Shown one piece after another: positions 9,629 through 18,829 of a DNA stretch of 64,000 nucleotides. Made by a program: the position numbers and the translations under genes. The notes below the pieces were generated by a model. The model saw only the letters and a list, made by a program, of their open reading frames with translations, had not been told where the DNA came from and did no database searches. The DNA is from Candidatus Neomarinimicrobiota bacterium (GTDB taxonomy: Bacteria; Fidelibacterota; SORT01): the NCBI GenBank assembly GCA_022573815.1, contig JACZTG010000003.1, forward strand, positions 102,688 through 166,687, in the 5' to 3' direction. Numbering within the stretch: the first letter of the stretch is position 1; the number at the start of each line of letters is the position of its first letter.

Positions 9629-10846
9629 ATGGCGGGAGAATTTTTTATCGCAAAAAAGTATTTTTTCTCAAAAAAACGCGTCGGTATGATCTCAGCCACA
9701 GCAGCGATCTCAATTTTGGGATTTGCAGTAGGGGTTTGGGCGTTGATAACGGCACTCTCGGTGCTTGGCGGATTCGAGCGTGAAGTCAGAGAAAAAATAT
9801 TGACCATAGATTCCCATATTAAAATCGAAAAAGAAATTGGGGAAGGTATAGAAGATTGGGAATCATTGATAAACGACATCGAAAAAATTGTAACCCCTAA
9901 GGCGGTCTCCCCTTATCTGATGGGGAAAGCAGTGATAAAAAATAAGCTCAAGCAGGGAGTGATACTGCTTAAAGGAACGAATGATACAGGTCTGAGAGAG
10001 GTAACCGATATCGCTTCAAGTATTGTTGAAGGGAGCGCATCATTAAGAGGCGATAATATGGCAGGTATCATAATCGGTCGGAACATTGCGGAAAGACTGC
10101 TTGCTGGAATTGGCGACACGGTCACAGTGATAAATCCACTTACTATGAATTCACCGTTTAGCATACCTCAGACGGCAAGATTTGAAGTAACAGGTATTTT
10201 TTCCGCGAATATCTTTGATTATGATGACGTTTACTCTTACGTCCATTATGAGGAAGCGCAAAAATTCATGCGATTCGGGAAAAAAGTAACGGGAATAGAA
10301 ATGAGCTTCAGCGATTTTAGCGATTCATTTCCCGCTTCAGAAAAGCTGATCGAGAGTAATTTAGAGGGAATGAAAATATTGACCTGGTTTGATCTGCACA
10401 GAGATTTACTTGGAGCAATGAAACTCGAAAAGCTCGGCGCATTTGTAGTATTAAGCCTCATCATCCTGGTGGCGGGATTCAATGTTGTCAGTTCGCTTGT
10501 TATGATGGTAATGACAAAACGAAGAGAGATAGGAATATTAAAAGCGATGGGGGCTAACGATAAAAGTATCAGAAAGATATTTGTTTTTACGGGAATGTTT
10601 TCCGGTGGCATAGGAGTAATAGGAGGCTCTTTAATAGGCCTAATAATGGTATTTTTACAAAACGAATTCGGGTTTATAAAATTACCTTCCGAGGTGTATT
10701 TTATTTCTGTGCTTCCTGTAGATATATCGGTAGTGGAAATCGGCGCTGTGATATTCGTTTCCGTACTTATGGGCATCATTGCGACTATCTACCCATCTCG
10801 AAAAGCATCAAACCTTGACCCTATAGAGGCTATCAGGTATGAATGA
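9629..10846 (+). CDS. lolE: Lipoprotein-releasing ABC transporter permease, LolC/LolE type (second copy)
   Basis: Second permease of the same family and almost the same length as its neighbour, so the two probably form the heterodimeric membrane core around LolD. It begins MAGEFFIAKKYFFSKKR, has one N-terminal membrane segment, a periplasmic domain, then three C-terminal segments with KRREIGILKAMGA and IYPSRKASNLDPIEAIR. An ATG at 9620 is also in frame, but GAGGG at 9615-9619 touches it and is spaced correctly for the ATG at 9629, which I therefore prefer. Either start is close to the upstream stop (9627). The end overlaps lolD by 8 bases. Confidence 0.9.
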   Translation: MAGEFFIAKKYFFSKKRVGMISATAAISILGFAVGVWALITALSVLGGFEREVREKILTIDSHIKIEKEIGEGIEDWESLINDIEKIVTPKAVSPYLMGKAVIKNKLKQGVILLKGTNDTGLREVTDIASSIVEGSASLRGDNMAGIIIGRNIAERLLAGIGDTVTVINPLTMNSPFSIPQTARFEVTGIFSANIFDYDDVYSYVHYEEAQKFMRFGKKVTGIEMSFSDFSDSFPASEKLIESNLEGMKILTWFDLHRDLLGAMKLEKLGAFVVLSLIILVAGFNVVSSLVMMVMTKRREIGILKAMGANDKSIRKIFVFTGMFSGGIGVIGGSLIGLIMVFLQNEFGFIKLPSEVYFISVLPVDISVVEIGAVIFVSVLMGIIATIYPSRKASNLDPIEAIRYE

Positions 10847-11528
10847 CACCAAGACAGATAATCTGTTATCAGCCCATGAGATTCGAAAAGTTTACGATTC
10901 ATCGGGCGGTAAGGTGGAAGTATTAAAGGGAGTGTCCCTGGAAGTTCGTTCCGGTGAGATTGTCAGCATAATCGGAGCTTCAGGAGTGGGCAAAAGCACT
11001 CTTTTGAATATTATAGGAACTCTTGACAGGCCGACATCGGGGGAACTGATTATAAATGAGAAAGATGTATTTAGTATGTCGGATTCTGAATTATCGAGAT
11101 TTCGAAACGTCAGCATCGGATTTATATTTCAATTCCATCACCTTCTTCCGGAGTTTACAGCATTAGAAAACGTGATGCTGCCCGCTCTCCTATCAGGTAA
11201 TTCAAAAGAAGCGGTAATGGATAAAGCCTCTTTACTTCTGGCGGATGTGGGACTCTCCAATAGAGAAACCCATAAACCTTCGGAGTTATCAGGGGGTGAG
11301 AGGCAAAGAGTAGCCGTTGCCCGTGCGCTTATGAACGACCCGGAATTGGTTCTCGCAGATGAGCCGTCGGGTAACCTCGACAGGGATAATGCGGAAGCTC
11401 TATATGAATTGATATGGAAGATGCGGGATGAGAAAAAACAGACATTCATCATTGTAACCCATAATGAAGAACTGGCGGAAAAAGCAGATAGGATAATTCG
11501 TTTGGAAGACGGAATAGTTAAAAATTAA
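10839..11528 (+). CDS. lolD: Lipoprotein-releasing ABC transporter ATPase LolD
   Basis: ATPase driving the two preceding permeases. Complete 229-residue nucleotide-binding domain: Walker A GASGVGKST near residue 44, Q-loop in FIFQFHHLLPEFTALENVMLP, signature LSGGERQRVAVARAL near 146, Walker B LVLADEPSGNLD near 167 and H-loop VTHNEEL near 206. The QFHHLLPEFTALENV segment is typical of LolD. It overlaps the second permease by 8 bases, giving a tight permease-permease-ATPase unit. No terminator is obvious after it. Confidence 0.94.
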   Translation: MNDTKTDNLLSAHEIRKVYDSSGGKVEVLKGVSLEVRSGEIVSIIGASGVGKSTLLNIIGTLDRPTSGELIINEKDVFSMSDSELSRFRNVSIGFIFQFHHLLPEFTALENVMLPALLSGNSKEAVMDKASLLLADVGLSNRETHKPSELSGGERQRVAVARALMNDPELVLADEPSGNLDRDNAEALYELIWKMRDEKKQTFIIVTHNEELAEKADRIIRLEDGIVKN

Positions 11529-11785
11529 AATTTTATCCGCTTTAAGTAATCTAACTCACTTTTTTAATTTATTGACTGAACTAATCTATGAACATACCGT
11601 TATATATATAAGGGGGACACTGAAATGGAGATTAATAGATATAAATGATGAAAATTTACTTAAACTACAGAGCTAATCGCTTGATTATCCTTGTTAATAT
11701 TGTTAACTTTGCTTAGTTTAATGAGTATAAACAGCCAGTATTTAAGTAGATGATAGCTTGAGAGTGATAATGAGAGGACTCAAAT
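11529..11785 (+). promoter_or_regulatory. Leader region of clpC with two possible coupled short ORFs
   Basis: This 257-base AT-rich gap must hold the clpC promoter; a TTGACT block lies near 11571 but no convincing -10 partner was found. An AGGGGG block at 11611-11616 precedes a 7-codon ORF (11625-11648, MEINRYK), whose stop overlaps, as ATGA, a 23-codon ORF (11645-11716) encoding a partly hydrophobic peptide ending LIILVNIVNFA. Both could be chance. No CtsR box or CIRCE element was recognised. AGAGGA at 11773-11778 is a well-placed ribosome site for the clpC UUG. Confidence 0.3.
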
Positions 11786-14281
11786 TTGAAGAATAATTTT
11801 TCCAAACGCGTGCAGATGGTGATACAATTTTCCCGTGAAGAGGCGCTTAGGCTTGGACATAATTATATTGGCGCTGAACATCTTCTTCTTGGTATCATTA
11901 GGCAGGGTGACGGTTTAGCTGTTGAAATACTCTCAAATTTAGGGGTTGAGCTTGATGAGCTGAAACAGTCTTTGGAAGATGCCGTCAGGACTTCCGGGGG
12001 AACAATGACTCTTGGAAATCTGCCGTTGACAAAACGTGCTGAAAAAATACTCAAATCAACATATGACGAGGCAAAAAACTTTAAGTCTGATGTTATAGAT
12101 TCTGAACATCTTCTTCTTGCCATCGCGGAAGAAGTTGACAGCGTTGCCGCCGAAGTTCTGGGGACGCTTGGAGTAGATTACGATCTGATTTACAGCGAGC
12201 TGGAGCGGATTCAGGAAGGTTCTGAGGATGTATCTCTGTTGCGCTCCAAAAAAGACGCTAAAACACCTGCGCTTGATCATTTCGGCAGAGACCTTACAAA
12301 ACTTGCTGTGGAAGGGGATCTTGATCCCGTTATAGGCAGAGAGAAAGAGATAGAGAGAGTCGCCCAAATTCTTTCACGAAGAAAGAAAAACAATCCGGTA
12401 CTTATCGGTGAACCGGGTGTAGGTAAGACTGCAATAGCCGAGGGGCTGGCATTACGGATTATCGAGCGCAAAGTGCCGAGAGTGCTTTTTGATAAAAAGA
12501 TTATTACCCTTGATTTATCATCAATGGTAGCAGGCACAAAATACCGCGGTCAATTCGAGGAACGTATGAAGGCTATTATGACTGAACTTGAGAAGAATAG
12601 TGACATGATAATCTTTATAGATGAACTTCATACAATTGTCGGCGCGGGAGCAGCGTCAGGTTCGCTTGACGCATCAAATATGTTCAAACCTGCATTGGCG
12701 CGAGGGGAGATTCAGTGTATCGGAGCAACTACTCTTGATGAATACAGAAAATATATCGAAAAAGACGGCGCGCTCGACAGACGGTTCCAAAAGATAATGG
12801 TGAACCCGCCTACGGTTGAGGAATCAATCTTAATTTTACAAGGACTCAAATCAAGATATGAAGAACATCATCACGTTAAATACACCGATGATGCGCTTGA
12901 AACTGCCGTAAAGCTCAGTGATAGGTATATAACGGACAAGTATTTACCTGATAAAGCAATAGACGTTATGGATGAAACCGGCTCACGTGTTCATCTGTCA
13001 AATTTCAACGTACCTGAAGAAGTAATCAATCTCGAAACCGAGATAGATACACTAAAGAAAATTAAAGATGAAGTGGTAAAAAGTCAAAATTTTGAAAAAG
13101 CGGCCGAAATCAGGGATAAAGAAAGAAAGCTTATTGATGAGTTGGAAATTCAAAGAAATAAATGGAATGAAGAACAGGAAGGTAACATCGTTCTTGTAAC
13201 AGAAGATGATATGGCGGATGTAGTCTCAATAATGACGGGTATTCCGGTTCATAGAGTTGCGGAATCTGAATCAGCCAGGCTGACTAATATTGAAAGCGAG
13301 CTTAAGAAAAAGATCGTAGGGCAGGACTATGTAATCTCACATCTTTCAAAGTCTATACGCCGGGCGAGGGCAGGACTTAAAAATCCAAATAGACCAATCG
13401 GGTCATTCATTTTTCTTGGTCCTACGGGCGTTGGTAAAACTGAACTCGCAAAGGTGCTTGCAAACTATCTATTTGAGGACGATGAGTCGTTCATCAGAAT
13501 TGATATGTCTGAATATATGGAAAAATTTAGCGTATCCCGTCTTATGGGAGCCCCACCGGGATATGTGGGATACGAAGAAGGCGGAGATCTTACCGAAAAG
13601 GTGAGACGCAGACCCTATTCGGTAGTGCTTTTTGATGAGGTTGAGAAAGCCCATTACGACATCTTTAACATTTTGCTTCAGATTCTTGAAGATGGAGTTC
13701 TAACGGATAGTTTCGGAAGAAAAGTAGATTTTAGAAACACTATAATAATTCTTACTTCCAATATCGGCGGCAGAATGCTTCGAGCTAAGAGTCTCGGTTT
13801 CGGCGGCGATACCGTTAAGTCTCGAAACGAAGAGATAAAAAAGAAGGTTATGGACGAAGCGAAACAAATTTTCAATCCTGAATTTCTAAACAGAATCGAT
13901 GAAATAGAGGTATTCAAAGAACTTGATCGCCCCGACGTATTGAAAATCGTTGATATTATGATTGATGAAATAAAGAAGCGGCTTTCTGACATGCACATAG
14001 AACTTCGAGTTTCCAGAGCAGTAAAATCCCACTTGCTTGAAGTTGGTTTTAATCGCGAGATGGGCGCGAGACCAATGAGACGAGCAATCGAAAAAGAAGT
14101 CGAAGATGCGATGGCAGAGCGTATATTATCAGGGGATATAGCGGATGGCAGTGTGGTTAAAATTGGCGTCTCAAAAGGAAAATTGACTTTTACAGAGGTT
14201 GAACGGAAAAAAATAACAAAAGATAAGATAGCGCTATCATCTAAAAAAGATAACAAGGTCAAAAAAGATCCTGTAACTTAA
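11786..14281 (+). CDS. clpC: ATP-dependent Clp protease ATP-binding subunit ClpC
   Basis: Hsp100 unfoldase that feeds proteins to ClpP. Domain order in 831 residues: two Clp N-repeats (about 1-145, with GAEHLLLGI and DSEHLLLAI), AAA-1 with GEPGVGKTA near 210, a short middle part with a UVR-like motif (NFEKAAEIRDKERKL near 435), AAA-2 with GPTGVGKTE near 550, sensor and D2-small domain, and a charged lysine-rich tail. The UVR motif and the short middle region separate it from ClpB. UUG start at 11786 preceded by AGAGGA. The ClpP-binding loop was not identified with certainty. A terminator follows at 14303. Confidence 0.96.
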   Translation: MKNNFSKRVQMVIQFSREEALRLGHNYIGAEHLLLGIIRQGDGLAVEILSNLGVELDELKQSLEDAVRTSGGTMTLGNLPLTKRAEKILKSTYDEAKNFKSDVIDSEHLLLAIAEEVDSVAAEVLGTLGVDYDLIYSELERIQEGSEDVSLLRSKKDAKTPALDHFGRDLTKLAVEGDLDPVIGREKEIERVAQILSRRKKNNPVLIGEPGVGKTAIAEGLALRIIERKVPRVLFDKKIITLDLSSMVAGTKYRGQFEERMKAIMTELEKNSDMIIFIDELHTIVGAGAASGSLDASNMFKPALARGEIQCIGATTLDEYRKYIEKDGALDRRFQKIMVNPPTVEESILILQGLKSRYEEHHHVKYTDDALETAVKLSDRYITDKYLPDKAIDVMDETGSRVHLSNFNVPEEVINLETEIDTLKKIKDEVVKSQNFEKAAEIRDKERKLIDELEIQRNKWNEEQEGNIVLVTEDDMADVVSIMTGIPVHRVAESESARLTNIESELKKKIVGQDYVISHLSKSIRRARAGLKNPNRPIGSFIFLGPTGVGKTELAKVLANYLFEDDESFIRIDMSEYMEKFSVSRLMGAPPGYVGYEEGGDLTEKVRRRPYSVVLFDEVEKAHYDIFNILLQILEDGVLTDSFGRKVDFRNTIIILTSNIGGRMLRAKSLGFGGDTVKSRNEEIKKKVMDEAKQIFNPEFLNRIDEIEVFKELDRPDVLKIVDIMIDEIKKRLSDMHIELRVSRAVKSHLLEVGFNREMGARPMRRAIEKEVEDAMAERILSGDIADGSVVKIGVSKGKLTFTEVERKKITKDKIALSSKKDNKVKKDPVT

Positions 14282-14302
14282 GATCATATTTTGCGTAAAT
14301 AG

Positions 14303-14332
14303 ACCCGATGGCGTATCAGTTGTCGGGTTTTT
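14303..14332 (+). terminator. Rho-independent terminator after clpC
   Basis: ACCCGA (14303-14308) pairs with TCGGGT (14323-14328), followed by a run of T to 14332. The stem is only 6 bp with a 14-base loop, but position 22 bases after the clpC stop and the T-run support it. Confidence 0.65.
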
Positions 14333-14387
14333 ACGTTCCAATTGTAAATTGAAAGGTGAAATTATCAAACAGAATAGGAGGAAATAG

Positions 14388-15071
14388 ATGCCGTATTTTT
14401 TCTGGGACTCCACGATGCTTATTCTTGTGCCTGCGATAATATTTGCTCTTTGGGCTCAATGGAAAGTAAAAAGCACAATCAAAAAGTACAGTAAGGTAGC
14501 TTCAAAGTCCGGACTGACGGGATACCAAATAGCCAAGAAATTGCTCGAGCGCAATAGTATAACCAATGTTGAAGTGGAAGAAACAGAAGGCAATTTAAGC
14601 GACCATTACGACCCGAAAGCGCGTGTCGTGAGGCTGTCCGATCAAATATATCACGGCACTTCTGTCGCTTCGATAGGAATAGCCGCTCATGAAGTAGGAC
14701 ACGCAATTCAGCATAACAAAGGTTACGCCCCGTTAAGATGGCGGCATGCGTTTTTCCCTGTAGCCAACTTGGGTTCTAAGTTATGGATTTGGTTGTTTTT
14801 CGGCGGAATGCTCTTTACCATTCCGCAATTGACTGATGCGGGAATAATATTTTTCTCAGCAACTCTGATTTTTCAGTTTGTAACGCTGCCGGTGGAATTT
14901 AACGCAAGTCGGCGAGCGCTTGCTCAGCTCTCTGACGGCGGTTACATCACTCGAGATGATACAGACGGCGCACGAGCGGTGCTTAATGCAGCCGCAATGA
15001 CTTATGTAGCTGCGGCAGCCATTGCTGTTGCACAGTTAGTAAGGCTACTGATACTTAGACAAAGACGATAA
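14388..15071 (+). CDS. Membrane zinc metallopeptidase (YugP/DUF-type Zn_peptidase_2)
   Basis: Predicted inner-membrane protease of unknown substrate. The 227 residues start with a membrane segment (about 8-24), followed by a soluble part with the zinc motif HEVGHAIQH near residue 103, two further hydrophobic segments (about 128-168), the conserved PVEFNASRRAL near 172 and a final hydrophobic helix with AATYVAAAAIAVAQL-like composition. Length and motif order match the YugP family. AGGAGG at 14376-14381 precedes the ATG well. It stands between clpC and an HtrA protease, in what looks like an envelope quality-control block. Confidence 0.88.
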   Translation: MPYFFWDSTMLILVPAIIFALWAQWKVKSTIKKYSKVASKSGLTGYQIAKKLLERNSITNVEVEETEGNLSDHYDPKARVVRLSDQIYHGTSVASIGIAAHEVGHAIQHNKGYAPLRWRHAFFPVANLGSKLWIWLFFGGMLFTIPQLTDAGIIFFSATLIFQFVTLPVEFNASRRALAQLSDGGYITRDDTDGARAVLNAAAMTYVAAAAIAVAQLVRLLILRQRR

Positions 15072-15103
15072 AAAGTAAATAAAGATTTTTTTAAGGAGAT
15101 AAA

Positions 15104-16552
15104 ATGATAAGAAGAAGGAATGGAAAACGAAACGTACTGTATTATCTGCTGCCTGTACTTTTGGTAAGCATTATATTCAACAGCAGCGAGATAAGCGCAC
15201 AACCAAGATCTAATTACTCTTTTTCTAAAATTGCCAAAAGCGCACTTTCTTCGGTAGTGAGTATTGAGACGACTAAATTAGTCAAAATGCGCAATTTAGG
15301 GCAGTTTCATCTGTTTAGGGAATTTGATGATAGTGGAGAAAATGGGAATGAAGAGATTCCAAGCGTGGGTGGCGGATCCGGTTTTGTCGTATCCGAAGAT
15401 GGATATATTTTGACAAACCACCATGTTGTTGAGGGCGCGCTGCTGTTGAAGGTCACTCTATTAAACCACAAAGTATATGAAGCGAAAGTTGTTGGACTTG
15501 ATTCTTTAACGGACCTTGCATTGTTGAAAATAGATGCGCGTAATCTTCATCCGGTAAAGTTTGCAAACTCTGATAAAACTGAAATTGGGGATTGGGTGTT
15601 GGCGCTCGGTAGTCCGCTCGGGTTAGAATCGACCGTAACCGCAGGCATAGTAAGCGCAAAAGGACGGGATATAAATATTGTAGGAAGAGATTTGAGCGCT
15701 ACATCAAGAGGTTACGCTGTGGAAAGCTTTATACAAACCGATGCTGTTATAAATCCCGGAAACAGTGGCGGTCCATTGATTAATTCTGAGGGCGAAGTAG
15801 TTGGTGTAAATACCGCAATCGCAAGCAGGACAGGAGTTTATGCAGGATATGGATTTGCAATTCCCTCAAATTTAGCTCAACGTATTTTGAAAGATCTAAT
15901 TGCATACGGTGAAGTGCGAAGAGGATACATAGGAATCAATATAGGAAATGTCGATGAAGATTTAGCCGAATATTTAGGATTGAATAGTGTGCGGGGAGTC
16001 ATAGTAAACAATTTTGTACCCGGCGGGGCGGCTGAAAGCTCTAACCTGAAAATCGGGGATGTGATAACATATGTAGATGAGAAAAATGTGGACAGGGCAA
16101 ATGAACTTCAAGCTGTTATCACTGGATACGGTCCTAAAGATAAAATAATATTAACTGTCGTCAGGAGAGGAATAACTAAAAAGATTCCGGTTACTTTAAA
16201 GGCGAGGGAAGTTAAAAGTAAGCGATTGGCTGAAAAATCTAAGCCAATTAAAAATCAACCTCCCCTGGGGCTACTCCTTGAAGACAGGGTACAAGTGCGG
16301 GAAAGCTGGAATCCGTTTACCGCAAGTTCAGGCGGCGGCGTGTCCGTATTAAAAGTGCGTCGCAGAAGCAGCGCTGCTGAGAAGTATATCCAAAAGGGAG
16401 ATATTATTGAATCACTCAACGGCGTGCCGCTTAACAGCTTAAAAGATTGGAAACGGGGCATCGCAAAGGTAGAAGAAGGCGAAATAATACTATTGCGAGT
16501 GAAACGCCGCAACGGAAGTAATTTTATTGCGCTGCGTTTCTGGGGCGAATAA
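15104..16552 (+). CDS. htrA: Periplasmic serine protease, HtrA/DegP family
   Basis: Trypsin-like periplasmic protease/chaperone for misfolded envelope proteins. The 482-residue protein has an N-terminal signal peptide (basic MIRRRNGKR, then a hydrophobic stretch, cleavage likely after SAQ near residue 33), a protease domain with the catalytic triad His in NHHVVEG near 107, Asp in LTDLALLKID near 140 and Ser in NPGNSGGPL near 222, then two PDZ domains (about 275-365 and 390-480). The sensor loop between residues 55 and 85 is acidic and glycine-rich. AAGGAG at 15093-15098 supports the ATG. dnaK follows after 185 bases and has its own upstream region. Confidence 0.95.
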   Translation: MIRRRNGKRNVLYYLLPVLLVSIIFNSSEISAQPRSNYSFSKIAKSALSSVVSIETTKLVKMRNLGQFHLFREFDDSGENGNEEIPSVGGGSGFVVSEDGYILTNHHVVEGALLLKVTLLNHKVYEAKVVGLDSLTDLALLKIDARNLHPVKFANSDKTEIGDWVLALGSPLGLESTVTAGIVSAKGRDINIVGRDLSATSRGYAVESFIQTDAVINPGNSGGPLINSEGEVVGVNTAIASRTGVYAGYGFAIPSNLAQRILKDLIAYGEVRRGYIGINIGNVDEDLAEYLGLNSVRGVIVNNFVPGGAAESSNLKIGDVITYVDEKNVDRANELQAVITGYGPKDKIILTVVRRGITKKIPVTLKAREVKSKRLAEKSKPIKNQPPLGLLLEDRVQVRESWNPFTASSGGGVSVLKVRRRSSAAEKYIQKGDIIESLNGVPLNSLKDWKRGIAKVEEGEIILLRVKRRNGSNFIALRFWGE

Positions 16553-16635
16553 AAGTCATAAATTCCTGACATAATGGCAGTTAAACAGCAGAGTCCCCAT
16601 TAGTCTCTCTTGCCCTTATGTTCTTGAATATCAAT

Positions 16636-16701
16636 TAGTTATCTCTTTTAATAAAATTATGGTACGCTAATTGCAATTATAATTAGCAAAAGAGATAACT
16701 A
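16636..16701 (+). promoter_or_regulatory. Nested inverted repeats upstream of dnaK
   Basis: A perfect 14-bp inverted repeat, TAGTTATCTCTTTT (16636-16649) and AAAAGAGATAACTA (16688-16701), encloses a second perfect 7-bp repeat, GCTAATT (16666-16672) and AATTAGC (16681-16687). It ends 36 bases before the dnaK ATG. It is not a CIRCE element (no TTAGCACTC/GAGTGCTAA) and has no T-run of a terminator on the + strand. It could be an operator pair or an mRNA fold controlling dnaK; see findings. Confidence 0.55.
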
Positions 16702-16737
16702 TAAGTATTTATAAGACTGTAAGGAGATAGCATAACA

Positions 16738-18663
16738 ATGGGTAAGATTATTGGAATTGATTTAGGAACAACAAATTCTTGTGTGGCTGTTATGGAAGGA
16801 AACGATACGAAAGTAATCACAAACTCTGAGGGTGGACGCACGACTCCATCAATTGTTGCATTCGGCAAAGATGGTGAGAGGATGGTGGGTCAAGCTGCGA
16901 AAAGGCAAGCTGTCACAAATCCCACAAATACAATATTTTCCATTAAGCGATTCATGGGTAGATCTTATAGCGAAGTAAGCCAGGAAATAAAGCAGGTGCC
17001 GTATAAGGTTGTGAAAGGAAAAGGAGGAATCGCCCGTGTTAAGATAGAGGATAAGGAATATTCGCCGCCGGAAATAAGCGCAATGATATTACAAAAAATG
17101 AAACAAACCGCTGAAGATTATTTGGGAGAGAAAGTTACTGAAGCTGTGATAACCGTTCCCGCTTACTTTAACGATGCCCAGCGTCAAGCTACTAAAGATG
17201 CTGGTAAGATCGCAGGATTAGACGTAAAGCGGATTATAAATGAACCTACCGCAGCATCGCTGGCTTACGGGCTTGATAAGTCCAAAGATGATAAAAAGGA
17301 TCAGAAAATCGCTGTTTTTGACCTTGGCGGCGGAACTTTCGATGTATCAATACTTCAGCTGGACCCTGAAATCGGGACATTCGAAGTCTTAGCAACGAAT
17401 GGTGACACCCATTTGGGTGGGGACGATTTTGACCAGAAGGTAATACTTTGGTTGGTTGATGAATTCAAAAAACAAGAAGGTATAGATTTATCCGCAGATC
17501 CTATGGCGCTTCAAAGGCTTAAGGAAACTGCAGAAAAATCTAAAATAGAATTATCCACTTCACCGAAAACCACATTGAACTTACCATTTATCACTGCTGA
17601 TTCAGCAGGGCCGAAACATCTCAATATAGATCTGTCCCGGGCTAAGTTTGAGGAGCTGATAGATGAAGATATGGAACGTTTGAAAGCCCCGTGCATCAGC
17701 GCTTTAAAGGATGCCAAGCTGAAAGCGTCCGATATAGACGAAATTGTTTTAGTCGGTGGCTCCACGAGAATTCCGAAGGTTCAGGAGATTGTGAAGGAGC
17801 TCTTTGGAAAAGAGGCTAATAAAAGCGTAAACGTGGATGAGGTAGTAGCGACAGGTGCCGCCATACAGGGTGGTATACTTTCCGGTGACGTTACTGACGT
17901 TCTCCTGATGGATGTAACTCCTCTATCCCTTGGTATTGAAACTCTTGGTGGAGTTTATACCAGATTGATAGAGAGAAACACGACTATCCCGACAAAAAAA
18001 TCAGAGGTTTTTTCTACCGCTGCGGAGAACCAGACAAGCGTCGAAATTCATGTTCTGCAGGGAGAGAGAGACATGGCGGTAAATAATCGTACAATAGGCA
18101 GATTTCATTTGGAGGGAATACCACCTGCCGCACGAGGAATTCCCCAGATTGATGTCGAGTTTGACATTGACGCAAATGGAATTCTTCATGTCGCTGCAAA
18201 AGATAAAGCATCAGGAAAAGAGCAAAGTATTCGAATAGAAGCATCAAGCGGTCTTTCGGACGCTGAAATTGAAAATATGGTCAATGATGCTAAAGAACAC
18301 GAAACAGACGACAAAGAAAAGCGAGAAGAGATTGATCTAAGAAATTCAGCGGATCAATTAATATATCAGACAGGAAAAAATATAAAAGAAATGGAATCAA
18401 AGCTGGATGACGACTCAAAGGCTAAATTAGAAGCCGGACAAGGCAGATTGAAAAAAGCTTTAGAGGGAACAGAATTAGAAGAAATCAGGTCCGCGTCAGA
18501 TGACTTAAACTCGCTTTGGAGTGATATATCTGCAAAATTATACGATCAGTATAAGGCAGAAGACGCTACTTCATCTGAAGGAGATGCTCAGAAAGCGGAT
18601 AAAGTTCAGAGCGAAGAAGAGGTTGAGGAAGCTGATTTTGAGGAGGTAGACCCCAAAAACTGA
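16738..18663 (+). CDS. dnaK: Molecular chaperone DnaK (Hsp70)
   Basis: ATP-driven chaperone. The 641 residues are full length: nucleotide-binding domain with IDLGTTNS at 6, [10 protein letters not shown] near 197 and [11 protein letters not shown] near 337; the conserved interdomain linker region [15 protein letters not shown] near 386; substrate-binding domain; helical lid; and the acidic [12 protein letters not shown] tail. AAGGAG at 16720-16725 precedes the ATG. No grpE, dnaJ or hrcA lies next to it, which is unusual for bacteria where these often cluster. A strong terminator follows. Confidence 0.98.
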   Translation: MGKIIGIDLGTTNSCVAVMEGNDTKVITNSEGGRTTPSIVAFGKDGERMVGQAAKRQAVTNPTNTIFSIKRFMGRSYSEVSQEIKQVPYKVVKGKGGIARVKIEDKEYSPPEISAMILQKMKQTAEDYLGEKVTEAVITVPAYFNDAQRQATKDAGKIAGLDVKRIINEPTAASLAYGLDKSKDDKKDQKIAVFDLGGGTFDVSILQLDPEIGTFEVLATNGDTHLGGDDFDQKVILWLVDEFKKQEGIDLSADPMALQRLKETAEKSKIELSTSPKTTLNLPFITADSAGPKHLNIDLSRAKFEELIDEDMERLKAPCISALKDAKLKASDIDEIVLVGGSTRIPKVQEIVKELFGKEANKSVNVDEVVATGAAIQGGILSGDVTDVLLMDVTPLSLGIETLGGVYTRLIERNTTIPTKKSEVFSTAAENQTSVEIHVLQGERDMAVNNRTIGRFHLEGIPPAARGIPQIDVEFDIDANGILHVAAKDKASGKEQSIRIEASSGLSDAEIENMVNDAKEHETDDKEKREEIDLRNSADQLIYQTGKNIKEMESKLDDDSKAKLEAGQGRLKKALEGTELEEIRSASDDLNSLWSDISAKLYDQYKAEDATSSEGDAQKADKVQSEEEVEEADFEEVDPKN

Positions 18664-18698
18664 TATAATTCCGCAACTTTTTGGTATTAAATGAGTTA

Positions 18699-18736
18699 AA
18701 TGGCGAGGGAGAGCTATCCTTCGCCATTATTTTTTG
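18699..18736 (+). terminator. Rho-independent terminator after dnaK
   Basis: A 12-bp stem (18699-18710 with 18717-18728; AATGGCGAGGGA against TCCTTCGCCATT, one G-T pair), a 6-base loop, and ATTATTTTTT following. One of the strongest terminators in the window. Confidence 0.9.
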
Positions 18737-18829
18737 GAGAATGAAGGCATATGAATAAAGGTTTAATACTTGCGAAAACAATGGAATATAGGTAATTTGA
18801 TTAATATGACAGATTGTGTCAAATAAAAG

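Noticed and set aside
16553..16737. Search for a CIRCE element or sigma-32 promoter before dnaK
   Set aside because: No TTAGCACTC/GAGTGCTAA repeat. A CTTGAA at 16623 and a CCCCATTA near 16593 are in the wrong order and spacing for a sigma-32 promoter.
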